Positions 1-5,727 of a stretch of 6,975 nt of DNA are shown here, piece after piece; position 1 is the first letter of the stretch; each line of letters opens with the position of its first letter. Under the pieces are notes generated by a model. That model was not told the origin of the DNA. It saw only the letters and a list, made by a program, of their open reading frames with translations, and did not search any database. The stretch comes from Streptomyces violaceus. Lineage in GTDB: Bacteria > Actinomycetota > Actinomycetes > Streptomycetales > Streptomycetaceae. Made by a program: the position numbers and the translations under genes. Where the stretch lies: assembly GCA_000715635.1 (NCBI GenBank), contig KL569131.1:489-7463 (forward strand), read 5' to 3'.

Positions 1-53
1 GCGGAGCGGAGCGCAGCCGGGTGCCTTGATGAGGTAGAGAAACCTGTAACAGC

Positions 54-617
54 TCAGGCCCAGAGCGGTTTCGGACTCGGTGTCTCGTCGGCAAACCCAT
101 GATCGGCTAGCCGGGCGGGGCGCTGGGCAAGCCAGCCCGATACCCGCGGGCCTCCGTTAACGGCAGAGCCTTCGAGGACGGTCCTCATGTGCTGGAAGCC
201 TTGATCGAGGTAGTACTGCTGGAGCCGCTGGTTGGTTGTCCAGGCGTCGAGTCGTAGCCACTTGGCCCCTGATCGGTACGCCCGGTCGCCAGCCCAGTCC
301 AAGAGCATGCCGCCAAGCTCTCGCCCCGCGTAGTCGCGGGAGACCGTCAACTTGTTGATGAACATCGAGGGCTCGGCAAGCTCCTCATCCGACCACAACC
401 CCTCTTCGGCTTCAGGAGTGAGGGTGACCGTGCCTGCCGTGCGCCCCCCGTCCCTCAGCATGAAGACGGTCCCAGCCTCGATCGTGGCCAACAGGCGGTC
501 TGCTGGGTATGGCCGGCTCCATTGATCGCTGCCTAGCGCGCTGATCCAGGACGCTGCCTCCTCGCGGAAGGCAAGCAACTGATCTAGGTCAGCAGGGGAT
601 GCAGTCGTGATTCTCAC
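54..617 (-). CDS. GNAT-family N-acetyltransferase
   Basis: A 187-aa protein of the GCN5-related acetyltransferase fold, which transfers acetyl from acetyl-CoA to an amine; the substrate cannot be told. Seen: a beta4/alpha3 region at about 87-108 (INKLTVSRDYAGRELGGMLL), where the usual R/QxxGxG/A pyrophosphate loop reads AGRELG at 97-102, so its first Arg and middle Gly are replaced. The C-terminal part has N129, Y135/Y136 and GF at 140-141, as in GNAT motif B. The start is GTG at 617-615; it overlaps the stop of the upstream GntR gene in a GTGA junction, so the two are probably translationally coupled. The tail after about residue 165 is low-complexity and likely disordered. It is an accessory gene of the element rather than core transfer machinery. 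Family call is firm; activity is uncertain because of the loop changes. Confidence 0.85.
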   Translation of the reverse strand: MRITTASPADLDQLLAFREEAASWISALGSDQWSRPYPADRLLATIEAGTVFMLRDGGRTAGTVTLTPEAEEGLWSDEELAEPSMFINKLTVSRDYAGRELGGMLLDWAGDRAYRSGAKWLRLDAWTTNQRLQQYYLDQGFQHMRTVLEGSAVNGGPRVSGWLAQRPARLADHGFADETPSPKPLWA

Positions 618-1387
618 TTGGCGTCGTTCTCATTCCGGGCGGACAAGTCGCCGATCTCGTAGTTCATGCGGTTCAGGTCGCCTCGGAAAGTGGTGATCGT
701 GCAGCGCGCCGGACGCTCTGCGGTGTACCCCGTGCGGGTCCACAGCAGAACGGGTACTCCAGGACCGATCTCCAGAAGGCGCGCCTCCTCTGGCGTGGGC
801 ATCCGGGTGACGATCTCGTCTGCATACCCAATCTGCTCGATGCCTAGGCCGGCGAGGTATCGCGTGGTCCCCTCGGCGACATCGCCCGGTTCGGAGAGGC
901 GCGGCGCCGCTTGGACCAGCCAATCGGGGTAGTGGGTCGCTTGGGTCGACCAGGGCACATCGTCAACGAAGCGGTGGCAGAACCGAAGCACGGCGCGTGA
1001 CCCCGTCTCTACCTTCAAGCGCTGAGCGATGTACTCGGGGGCCGTGGTCACCTCGACTCGAAACGTCTGGTGCGGTCGGCGCCCGGCGTTCGTGACGTCG
1101 GTTGAGTAGGCGTCGCCGCTCTGCGGGAAGTTCAGGTTCTCGAAACGCGATGCGTTCAGCTCGAAGACTTCGTGCTTTCGCACCTCGTAGCCGAGCCCTT
1201 GGCTTGACGTGATGAGTCCTTGGCTCACGAGCAGACTCAGTCCAGACCGGACTGTGTTGCGCGAAGCCTCGAAGCGGGCCGCAAGCTCAGCCTCCGACGG
1301 CAGCCGCGAGCCTGGCCCGTAGGTGCCCTTATCGATCTCGCGCCGCAGCGCATCGGCCACTTGCTGATACTTCGGCTGCTTGCTCAT
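614..1387 (-). CDS. GntR family (HutC/UTRA) transcriptional repressor, KorSA-like
   Basis: Predicted cytoplasmic repressor of 257 aa. From the chosen ATG (1387-1385) residues 1-70 form a GntR winged helix-turn-helix (KYQQVADALRREI, then LPSEAELAARFEASRNTVR, then a wing near QGLGYEV). Residues about 85-250 fit the UTRA effector domain of the HutC subfamily (DVTNAGRRPHQ, FVDDVPW). In pSAM2 the GntR protein KorSA represses the element's activator gene; the same role is inferred here from position, next to a divergent control region with duplicated operator-like sites. In-frame starts further upstream (1426, 1453) would add a non-conserved N-terminus and put one operator copy inside the gene, so 1387 is preferred although its ribosome site is weak. 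Base composition here is visibly less GC-rich than in the transfer operon. The ligand is unknown. Confidence 0.9.
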   Translation of the reverse strand: MSKQPKYQQVADALRREIDKGTYGPGSRLPSEAELAARFEASRNTVRSGLSLLVSQGLITSSQGLGYEVRKHEVFELNASRFENLNFPQSGDAYSTDVTNAGRRPHQTFRVEVTTAPEYIAQRLKVETGSRAVLRFCHRFVDDVPWSTQATHYPDWLVQAAPRLSEPGDVAEGTTRYLAGLGIEQIGYADEIVTRMPTPEEARLLEIGPGVPVLLWTRTGYTAERPARCTITTFRGDLNRMNYEIGDLSARNENDAK

Positions 1388-1407
1388 GGACCCATCATGA
1401 CGCACTC

Positions 1408-1425
1408 GCTCAACTTGTTGGTACA
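1408..1425 (-). promoter_or_regulatory. Operator-like site, copy 1 (repressor-gene side)
   Basis: This 18-bp stretch is the exact reverse complement of 1484-1501. On the minus strand it reads TGTACCAACAAGTTGAGC and lies 20 bp upstream of the repressor start at 1387. It contains TGT-ACCA-ACA, an imperfect dyad of the size GntR proteins bind. The position suggests autorepression of the GntR-GNAT operon. That the local GntR protein binds it is inference. Confidence 0.65.
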
Positions 1426-1441
1426 TGTGCGCGTGAAGTGC

Positions 1442-1470
1442 TTGACGTCTCACACCCCGTGATGCAATCT
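1442..1470 (+). promoter_or_regulatory. Candidate promoter for the transfer operon
   Basis: TTGACG at 1442-1447 is a good -35 match. At a 17-bp spacing the -10 would be CAATCT (1465-1470), which is weak; TAGGTA at 1472-1477 looks better but sits 24 bp away. Transcription would start near 1477-1482, directly before operator copy 2, which fits repression by steric block. No convincing minus-strand promoter was found in the same gap. Confidence 0.4.
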
Positions 1471-1481
1471 CTAGGTATCAG

Positions 1482-1501
1482 CTTGTACCAACAAGTTGAG
1501 C
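1482..1501 (+). promoter_or_regulatory. Operator-like site, copy 2 (transfer-operon side)
   Basis: Positions 1484-1501 repeat copy 1 perfectly in inverted orientation, with 58 bp between the two copies. Including the two bases before it, 1482-1495 forms the dyad CTTGT-ACCA-ACAAG with 5-bp arms, so this copy is the more symmetric one. It lies between the candidate promoter and the first gene of the plus-strand operon (start 1546), a usual place for a repressor site. Confidence 0.65.
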
Positions 1502-1545
1502 AAGAGGGCCAACAGGCCTAACTCCAACCTGTTCAAGGGGCAACT

Positions 1546-1878
1546 ATGCCGTCCTTCAAGATCGACACTTCGACCGCTGTGGTGTTCGTCGCGACCGCGC
1601 CGGAGCCGAAGATGGCCAACAAGAAGACCGGTGAGCGGGCCATGGACCGGGAGAACCCGGCCGTGGGTCTGTCCACGGTGGGCCTGCTGGTCTCGGATGA
1701 GGGGGAGGGGAACCTGTACCAGGTGACCGTCCCGGAGACGGGTTACCCGGAGGGTCTGGCGCCGGGTATGCCGGTGAAGGTCATCGGCCTGAAGGCGCGT
1801 GACTGGGAGAACGAGTTCAACGGCCAGAAGCGGCACGGGATCTCGTTCCGTGCGGTCGCGATCACCCCGGTGGCCTGA
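1546..1878 (+). CDS. SCO3933 family regulatory protein (Pra-like position)
   Basis: A 110-aa soluble protein matching in pattern the small actinomycete family called SCO3933-like regulatory proteins, found at the head of AICE transfer operons. Typical features seen are the N-terminal VVFVATAPEPK, a variable stretch with paired Asp/Glu around residues 28-35, the beta-rich core from GLLVSDEGEG to VTVPE, PGMPVKVIGL, and the C-terminal ISFRAVAITP. The alternation of short strands resembles a small beta-barrel, but no fold is claimed. In pSAM2 a gene in a comparable place, pra, activates replication, integration and excision; a shared role here is inference only. A clear ribosome site, AAGGGG at 1535-1540, fixes the ATG. 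The gene lies just downstream of operator copy 2, so it should respond first to loss of GntR repression. The next gene begins 2 bases after its stop. Confidence 0.8.
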   Translation: MPSFKIDTSTAVVFVATAPEPKMANKKTGERAMDRENPAVGLSTVGLLVSDEGEGNLYQVTVPETGYPEGLAPGMPVKVIGLKARDWENEFNGQKRHGISFRAVAITPVA

Positions 1879-1880
1879 CC

Positions 1881-3221
1881 ATGGCCGACCTGACGATGTG
1901 GCTGGAGGCTACGGGGGCCTTAGCCGGTGCCGGTGGTCTTGGCTACGCGAAGGTACGCGCGCCGCGTGTGTACTGGTCGCTGGTCGGGATGCCGGTGACC
2001 TGGGGCCGGTTCCTCCTTTCGTATCGGTCGACGATGGATGTGTGTGGGCTGACGGTGCATCCGTCGGGTCTGCGGGCGTTCATGACTCGCAGCGTCGCTC
2101 GCCGTGAGGTTCAGCCGGTCCCGCCAAAGATTCGTCGGGTACGCGGCACGTCGACGGGGCTGCGGGTGACTTTGCGGCTTCCCGCCGGCCTGGAGCCCGC
2201 CGACGTCATCGCTTCCTCGGAACGGCTCCGGCACGCCTGGGGCGTCCACTCCGTGACCGTGGTTGAGACGAAGCCCGGCTTCGTAGAACTGCGCATGACG
2301 GGCTATGACGTGCTGCGCCGGGTGCGGATGCCCCGCAAGGCTCGCCCGCACGACATGGCCGTGCCGGTCGCGGTGCGGGAGGACGGGACCGCGTTCGAGC
2401 GGGACTACCACAAGGCCCCGATGGCGCTCACACTCGGTGCCAACCACTCCGGCAAGTCCATGTATCAGCGCAACCTGATCAAGGGGCTGGCACAACTGCC
2501 GGTGGCCCTGGTCGGGGTCGACTGCAAGCGCGGGGTGGAACAGTCCGCGTTCGCGCCCCGCCTCTCGGCGCTGGTCACCACCCCCGACGATGCCGCCTCG
2601 CTGCTCGGCATCCTGGTCGCGGAAATGGAAGACCGCTTCGATCTGCTGAGCCGTCACGGCGTATCGGACCTGTGGGAACTGCCCGACGAGGTGCGGCCGG
2701 TGCCGGTGATCGTCCTGGTCGACGAGGTGGCGGAACTGTTCCTGATCTCCTCCAGGAAGGATGAGGAGCGCAGGGAGCGGATCGTCACGGCGCTGATCCG
2801 GCTGGCGCAGATGGCCCGTGCGATCGGTATCTACCTGGAGATCTGCGGGCAGCGCTTCGGCTCCGACTTGGGTAAGGGCGCGACCATGCTGCGGGCTCAG
2901 CTCACCGGCCGTGTGGTGCACCGCGTCAACGACAAGCAGACCGCCGAAATGGGCCTGGCGGACGTGGCCCCGGACGCGGTCCCGGCCGCGAGCCTGATCC
3001 AGATGAACCGCCCCGGCACCGCTGTCGCGGCGGATGCCTCCGGCGGCTGGTCGAAGATCCGCACTCCGAACACCTCGCGGGACGAAGTGGTCACCGTCTG
3101 CCGGGAGTTCGCTCACCTGGTCCCGGAGCTGCCGTTCCTCGACCCGTTCCGCCCCTACGTGCCCGCCCCCGCGCCGGCGGCCGGTCCGTCGCTGGTTAAG
3201 CCCCGCCCGGTCACCGAGTAA
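1881..3221 (+). CDS. FtsK/SpoIIIE-type DNA translocase (TraB/TraSA-like conjugal transfer protein)
   Basis: A 446-aa ATPase expected to form a membrane-associated ring that pumps double-stranded DNA of the element from donor to recipient mycelium, the transfer mechanism of Streptomyces elements, which needs no relaxase. Seen: Walker A GANHSGKS at 186-193, Walker B VIVLVDEVAEL at 276-286 with D281 and E282, and the FtsK-like sensor segment ICGQRFGSDLGKG at 321-333 followed by an Arg-containing strand (AQLTGRVVHRV). The N-terminal 60 residues hold only modest hydrophobic stretches (about 10-22 and 31-48), so membrane attachment is weaker than in long TraB proteins. The C-terminus is Pro/Ala-rich; a separate DNA-recognition winged helix is not obvious. 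It lacks a good ribosome site of its own and starts 2 bases after the preceding stop, suggesting coupling. No clt recognition repeats were found in the window. Confidence 0.92.
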   Translation: MADLTMWLEATGALAGAGGLGYAKVRAPRVYWSLVGMPVTWGRFLLSYRSTMDVCGLTVHPSGLRAFMTRSVARREVQPVPPKIRRVRGTSTGLRVTLRLPAGLEPADVIASSERLRHAWGVHSVTVVETKPGFVELRMTGYDVLRRVRMPRKARPHDMAVPVAVREDGTAFERDYHKAPMALTLGANHSGKSMYQRNLIKGLAQLPVALVGVDCKRGVEQSAFAPRLSALVTTPDDAASLLGILVAEMEDRFDLLSRHGVSDLWELPDEVRPVPVIVLVDEVAELFLISSRKDEERRERIVTALIRLAQMARAIGIYLEICGQRFGSDLGKGATMLRAQLTGRVVHRVNDKQTAEMGLADVAPDAVPAASLIQMNRPGTAVAADASGGWSKIRTPNTSRDEVVTVCREFAHLVPELPFLDPFRPYVPAPAPAAGPSLVKPRPVTE

Positions 3222-3240
3222 CCCACGCTCCACCACGGTC

Positions 3241-3260
3241 GGCGCGACCGCCTTCGCGCC
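3241..3260 (+). repeat. Intergenic hairpin (7-bp stem, 6-nt loop)
   Basis: GGCGCGA at 3241-3247 pairs perfectly with TCGCGCC at 3254-3260 around the loop CCGCCT. It lies 19 bases after the stop of the translocase gene and before the next ribosome site. There is no T-run, so it is better read as an RNA stability or partial termination element than as a classic terminator. Confidence 0.5.
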
Positions 3261-3306
3261 AGGTCCCTACCCCCGCCATGCCGAAAACCGGAAGGAGGTA
3301 CCACCG

Positions 3307-3477
3307 ATGGCCACACCCGACACCGACACCCGCCAGACCGAAGCGAAGAACTGCCCGGTCTGCCACGGCACCGGGGAGGTCGCCCGCACCGTCCGCGTGG
3401 GCCGCAAGCACCGCGTCGTCGGCGAACAGTCCGGCCTCTGCCTCAACTGCCTCGGCTCCGGCCAGGCCCCCGAATAG
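3307..3477 (+). CDS. Small zinc-ribbon protein with paired CxxCxGxG motifs
   Basis: A 56-aa protein with two DnaJ-type cysteine motifs: CPVCHGTG at 16-23 and CLNCLGSG at 45-52. The four cysteines should bind one zinc ion. The connecting part (RTVRVGRKHRV) is basic, which may suit contact with nucleic acid or an acidic partner. The start at 3307 is set by a strong GGAAGGAGG at 3290-3298; longer readings in this frame run back into the translocase gene. Proteins of this kind are common unnamed members of Streptomyces element operons and their function is not known. It sits between the DNA pump and the spread genes, and is preceded by a hairpin. Related CxxCxGxG pairs occur in the proteins starting at 5241 and 5724. 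Confidence 0.8.
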   Translation: MATPDTDTRQTEAKNCPVCHGTGEVARTVRVGRKHRVVGEQSGLCLNCLGSGQAPE

Positions 3478-3485
3478 CACCCGCC

Positions 3486-3536
3486 GGGGTCGGGCGGCCG
3501 GACAGCGCTCCCCGCCCGCCCCCGGCCCGACTCCCC
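3486..3536 (+). repeat. GC-rich intergenic hairpin before the SpdB-like gene
   Basis: GTCGGGC at 3489-3495 pairs with GCCCGAC at 3525-3531; GGG at 3486-3488 can extend the stem to CCC at 3533-3535 across a single bulged T. The interior holds alternative pairings (GGGCGG 3492-3497 with CCGCCC 3512-3517). No T-tract follows. It may act as an attenuator or protect the upstream RNA end. Confidence 0.4.
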
Positions 3537-3555
3537 TCGAAGGGAGGTGCCCTCT

Positions 3556-4215
3556 ATGTCCCGCTCGATCCGTCCGGATGCCGTACTCGTCCAGGCCGTC
3601 ATCGCCGGCGCGCTGTCCTTCGCTCACCTGCACGACCTGGCCGAAGCCGCCGGACAGACAGGTTGGAAGGCCTGGGCCTACCCGGTCTCGGTCGACCTGC
3701 TGCTTGTCGCCGCCTGGCGTCGGCTGCGCACGGCCCGCCGCGACCGCTCCGCCTGGACCTGGTTCGTCATTGCCCTGACCGCCTCGCTCGGCGCGAACAT
3801 CGCCACAGCCGGACTCCTCGACCTGACCCACGTGCCCGCCTGGCTGCGCATCCTCGTCGCCGGCTGGCCCGCCCTGGCCTTCCTCGGCGGAACCCTCCTG
3901 GTCCACTCGCCCGACACCCCGGCTCCTGCACAGCCTGTGGACGATTCGGCGGCGCCGGAAGTCGATATGCACCGCACCGACGAACCCGACCCCGCCCCGG
4001 CCGAGACCGTGCCGGAGCTGACCCCCGCCCCGGCAAAGCCCACACCGCCCGACGCCCCCATGGTTCCGGCCGCGCTGCTCGACCACGCCCGGAAGATCGC
4101 CGACGCCCACCGGGCCTCCACGGGCTCCCCGATGCCCGCCGACGCCCTGTCCGCCCGGCTCCAACTGCCCGCCCCGATGACCGACGCCATCGCCGCCGAA
4201 CTCCAACTCACCTGA
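3556..4215 (+). CDS. DUF2637 domain membrane protein, SpdB-like plasmid spread protein
   Basis: A 219-aa integral membrane protein of the DUF2637 type, widespread in Streptomyces plasmids and AICEs and thought to help spread DNA between compartments of the recipient mycelium. Four hydrophobic segments are visible at about 8-25, 40-54, 68-86 and 98-117, with a basic loop RRLRTARRDR at 55-64 between the second and third. The conserved look AGALSFAHLHDLAEAAGQ..AYPVSVDLLLVAA supports the family. A Pro/Ala/Asp-rich linker (118-170) leads to a helical C-terminal domain (172-219) that may be cytoplasmic and helix-turn-helix-like. The ATG at 3556 is preferred because GGGAGG at 3542-3547 lies 8 bases before it; a GTG at 3547 overlaps that ribosome site. 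Confidence 0.85.
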   Translation: MSRSIRPDAVLVQAVIAGALSFAHLHDLAEAAGQTGWKAWAYPVSVDLLLVAAWRRLRTARRDRSAWTWFVIALTASLGANIATAGLLDLTHVPAWLRILVAGWPALAFLGGTLLVHSPDTPAPAQPVDDSAAPEVDMHRTDEPDPAPAETVPELTPAPAKPTPPDAPMVPAALLDHARKIADAHRASTGSPMPADALSARLQLPAPMTDAIAAELQLT

Positions 4216-4230
4216 AGGGAGAAACCGCCC

Positions 4231-4419
4231 GTGACCGCCAACCGCCGCTTCCGCAACGTGATCCGCATCGGCCCCGTGCAGGTCGCCACCGCCTACGACG
4301 GCCGTGGCCGTGACAAGCACACCGCCGCCTGCACCGCCCCCGGCTGCGGATTCGCCGCCGACTACGACACCCGCGCCGGTGCCGAACTCGCTGCCCGCAC
4401 CCACCGCTGCAAGGCCTGA
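4231..4419 (+). CDS. Mobile element transfer protein (small, zinc-binding type)
   Basis: A 62-aa basic protein of the family usually labelled mobile element transfer protein in Streptomyces genomes. Diagnostic pattern: FRNVIRIGPVQVATAYDGRGRDKH at 7-30, then C34-TAPG-C39 and H58-R-C60, spaced like a single C2HC zinc site. It is part of the spread-gene cluster in AICEs; its biochemical role is not established. The start codon is GTG, with AAGGGAG at 4215-4221 as ribosome site, 9 bases upstream, beginning at the last base of the preceding stop codon. Confidence 0.8.
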   Translation: MTANRRFRNVIRIGPVQVATAYDGRGRDKHTAACTAPGCGFAADYDTRAGAELAARTHRCKA

Positions 4420-4433
4420 GAGGAGATCTCGCC

Positions 4434-4589
4434 ATGGACGTACCGCTCTGGCTCGCCCTCCTCGTCGTCGGATGGCTCGGCGTCAAGCTCGCCCGCCCGC
4501 CGTGGTGGCTGGTCGCCGTGCTCCTGATCGGCGGCTACCTCGTCGCCGACAGCTTCCTCGCCCCCGCCCTCGGAACCGTCCTCAAGTAG
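4434..4589 (+). CDS. Small two-helix membrane protein in the spread cluster
   Basis: A 51-aa hydrophobic protein (starts MDVPLWLALLVVGWLG, ends LGTVLK). Two membrane segments are seen, about 4-18 and 24-41, separated by the short basic turn KLARPP, which predicts a helical hairpin. The ribosome site is GAGAGGAG at 4418-4425, and the ATG follows 14 bases after the previous stop. The next gene begins 14 bases after its TAG. Size, charge pattern and place between the transfer protein and the SpdD-like gene suggest a Spd-type spread protein that works at the membrane with its neighbours; this is inference, and no named family is recognised with certainty. It is short enough to be missed by length-filtered gene callers. 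Confidence 0.75.
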   Translation: MDVPLWLALLVVGWLGVKLARPPWWLVAVLLIGGYLVADSFLAPALGTVLK

Positions 4590-4603
4590 AAGGGAAACGC
4601 CTC

Positions 4604-4909
4604 GTGTTGACGCCGAAGTACCCGCCTCAGGACACCGCACCCCCGGTCACGGCCACCGGCCCGAGCGCCCACACCCCGGCCCCTGTCCAGCCGCTGGCCC
4701 CCGCCCCGGTCGCCCCGGCTTCGAACCGGCCCACCGTCCAGCTCACCCCCGGCAGCGCGCTCGCCCTCGCCGCCGGCGGCGGCGCCGTGGTCCTCGTCGT
4801 CGGCGCGGTCCTGGTCTCCATGCTCCTCGCGGTCGCCATCACCGCCACCTCCGTGGCCGTCTGCGCGGTCGTCCTCCGCTCCGTCCTCAACCAGGAAAGG
4901 AACCGCTGA
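4604..4909 (+). CDS. spdD: SpdD-like plasmid spread protein
   Basis: A 101-aa membrane protein of SpdD type. Residues 1-47 are a Pro/Ala/Thr-rich disordered head; residues 50-95 are a nearly unbroken hydrophobic stretch (TPGSALALAAGGGAVVLVVG, then VLVSMLLAVAITATSVAVCA) long enough for two transmembrane helices, with the glycine-rich GGGA at the middle of the first. The short basic tail is NQERNR. This profile matches SpdD proteins of pSAM2-like elements, which take part in intramycelial spread. The GTG at 4604 is chosen because AGAAGGGAAA (4588-4597) precedes it; the frame is open further upstream only as an out-of-frame shadow of the preceding genes. The following gene starts 1 base after the stop. 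Confidence 0.8.
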   Translation: MLTPKYPPQDTAPPVTATGPSAHTPAPVQPLAPAPVAPASNRPTVQLTPGSALALAAGGGAVVLVVGAVLVSMLLAVAITATSVAVCAVVLRSVLNQERNR

Positions 4910-4910
4910 C

Positions 4911-5147
4911 ATGGGCATCTTCAACCGCAAGAACAACGACAGCACGCCGGCCAACCCCGAGATGACCGAACTGGGCCGCGAGTACGCCATCGCCAAGCGC
5001 CACCGCGACCGCAAGACCATCACGCGGATCAACCGGCAGATCGGCGAGGCCGGCATGAGCGACAGCGACCGCGCCTCCTTCGAGCAGGGCCGCGAGGCGT
5101 ATGACTCCATCCCGCCCATCCCGCGCGGACGCAACCGCCGTAAGTAA
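4911..5147 (+). CDS. Small basic hypothetical protein
   Basis: A 78-aa highly charged protein with no family recognised. It begins MGIFNRKNN and ends in a basic cluster (RGRNRRK). The centre, roughly 18-65, is predicted helical and rich in Arg/Lys and Glu/Asp (MTELGREYAIAKRHRDRKTI), which could form a short helical pair and bind nucleic acid, but there is no specific motif. AGGAAAGGAA at 4893-4902 provides the ribosome site, and only one base separates it from the SpdD-like stop, so it is made from the same message. A 93-base gap containing a strong inverted repeat follows. Confidence 0.7.
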   Translation: MGIFNRKNNDSTPANPEMTELGREYAIAKRHRDRKTITRINRQIGEAGMSDSDRASFEQGREAYDSIPPIPRGRNRRK

Positions 5148-5154
5148 CGCCCGC

Positions 5155-5192
5155 CCGGGGCGGCCTCTACCGCCAAGTATCCGCCGCCCCGG
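5155..5192 (+). repeat. Intergenic hairpin (perfect 9-bp stem)
   Basis: CCGGGGCGG at 5155-5163 is the exact reverse complement of CCGCCCCGG at 5184-5192, with a 20-nt loop. It lies 7 bases after the stop at 5147, dividing the spread genes from the replication-side genes. With no T-run it may be a partial terminator or RNA processing and stability element. Confidence 0.5.
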
Positions 5193-5240
5193 ACGGCTCC
5201 ACCCATCCAGATCCAACGGACCCGAAAGGGAAGCCCCATC

Positions 5241-5423
5241 ATGCCCCAGCACGCCCAGAACACGCCGCTGTGCCGCGACTGCGACGGCTTCGCCACCGCC
5301 GCCATCACCACCGGCACCCGCCACGCCGATGGCACCCGCGTGACCGTCAGTGTCGGCTGCCCGACCTGCCGGGGCACCGGCCACACCGCCCGCGTCGCCT
5401 CCCTCGCCCGCGCCGGGAGGTGA
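5241..5423 (+). CDS. Small zinc-ribbon protein, DnaJ-like cysteine motifs
   Basis: A 60-aa protein with C11-RD-C14 (CRDCDGFATA) and C40-PT-C43 (CPTCRGTGHT), a four-cysteine zinc ribbon in which only the second motif keeps the full CxxCxGxG form. Between them lies a short beta-like stretch (TRVTVSVG). The pattern resembles the protein starting at 3307 but the sequences are otherwise different, so they are either diverged paralogues or separate recruits. The start is supported by CGAAAGGGAAG at 5223-5233. The stop lies within the ribosome site region of the following gene. Function unknown. Confidence 0.75.
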   Translation: MPQHAQNTPLCRDCDGFATAAITTGTRHADGTRVTVSVGCPTCRGTGHTARVASLARAGR

Positions 5424-5428
5424 GCGTC

Positions 5429-5599
5429 GTGGCTCTCCTCGACTGGCGCTCGCCCGAGCACTTCGACCACAGCGGCGACAAGCCCTGCGTGATCTGCACC
5501 AAGCCCACCCCCCTGCGCTCCGACCGCGGCAAGCCCGTCCACAAGGTCTGCGCGGAGGACTGGATCGACCGCCACACCGTCCAGGAGGAGGACCAGTGA
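5429..5599 (+). CDS. Small CCHC zinc-finger-like hypothetical protein
   Basis: A 56-aa acidic protein carrying C20-VI-C23 and H38-KV-C41 (CVICTKP ... VHKVC), spaced like a treble-clef zinc site and unlike the CxxCxGxG ribbon of its neighbour. The tail is Glu/Asp-rich (VQEEDQ). The start at GTG 5429 gives an 8-base spacing from GGGAGG (5415-5420); an alternative GTG at 5420 overlaps the previous stop as GTGA but sits inside the ribosome site. Its last codons overlap the start of the next ORF in a GTGA junction. No family recognised; a role in replication or in partner binding is conceivable only from position. Confidence 0.7.
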   Translation: MALLDWRSPEHFDHSGDKPCVICTKPTPLRSDRGKPVHKVCAEDWIDRHTVQEEDQ

Positions 5600-5727
5600 C
5601 CGCCACACGGCCGCGTGTTCTCGACCTCTTCTGCTGCGCCGGCGGGGCAACCGAAGCCATCCCGCCCGCCTTCACCAAGTGGATCGGCACCGCCTTCATG
5701 ACCGCCCGGCAGGAGGTCTTCGCGTGA
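5596..5727 (+). pseudogene. Internally deleted DNA cytosine methyltransferase remnant
   Basis: A 43-codon ORF with a strong ribosome site (AGGAGGAG 5583-5590) and a GTG start overlapping the previous stop. Residues 7-18 (RVLDLFCCAGGA) are motif I, the S-adenosylmethionine site of C5 cytosine methyltransferases, in the DLFCCAGGA form seen in actinomycete element and phage enzymes. Residues 19-33 (TEAIPPAFTKWIGTA) resemble the C-terminal TEAIPPAYT..IG end of the same family. Everything between, including the catalytic PCQ loop, ENV motif and target-recognition part (probably around 200 residues), is absent, joined in frame near 5647-5655. It cannot methylate DNA. It remains overlapped by the rep start (GTGA), so it may be kept only to couple rep translation, or it may be a collapsed assembly. 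Confidence 0.75.

Noticed and set aside
1..53. GCGGAGCGGAGCGCAG repeat at the window start as a possible attachment site
   Set aside because: It is a short GCGGA repetition of a kind common in Streptomyces DNA; no matching second copy, tRNA end or integrase is visible.
1471..1836. Minus-strand 121-codon frame opposite the SCO3933-like gene
   Set aside because: The product is Leu/Arg/His-rich without domain similarity, and it overlaps the control region and a plus-strand gene with a clear ribosome site.
1920..3236. Long 438-codon open frame on the minus strand opposite the translocase gene
   Set aside because: It has a low-complexity His/Arg/Gly-rich product with no motif, and is the usual antisense shadow of a high-GC gene whose plus-strand product has Walker A and B motifs.
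5219..5228. GGACCCGA-like stretch as a TraB recognition (clt) repeat
   Set aside because: Only one loosely matching copy was seen, whereas clt sites carry several repeats of an 8-bp motif.
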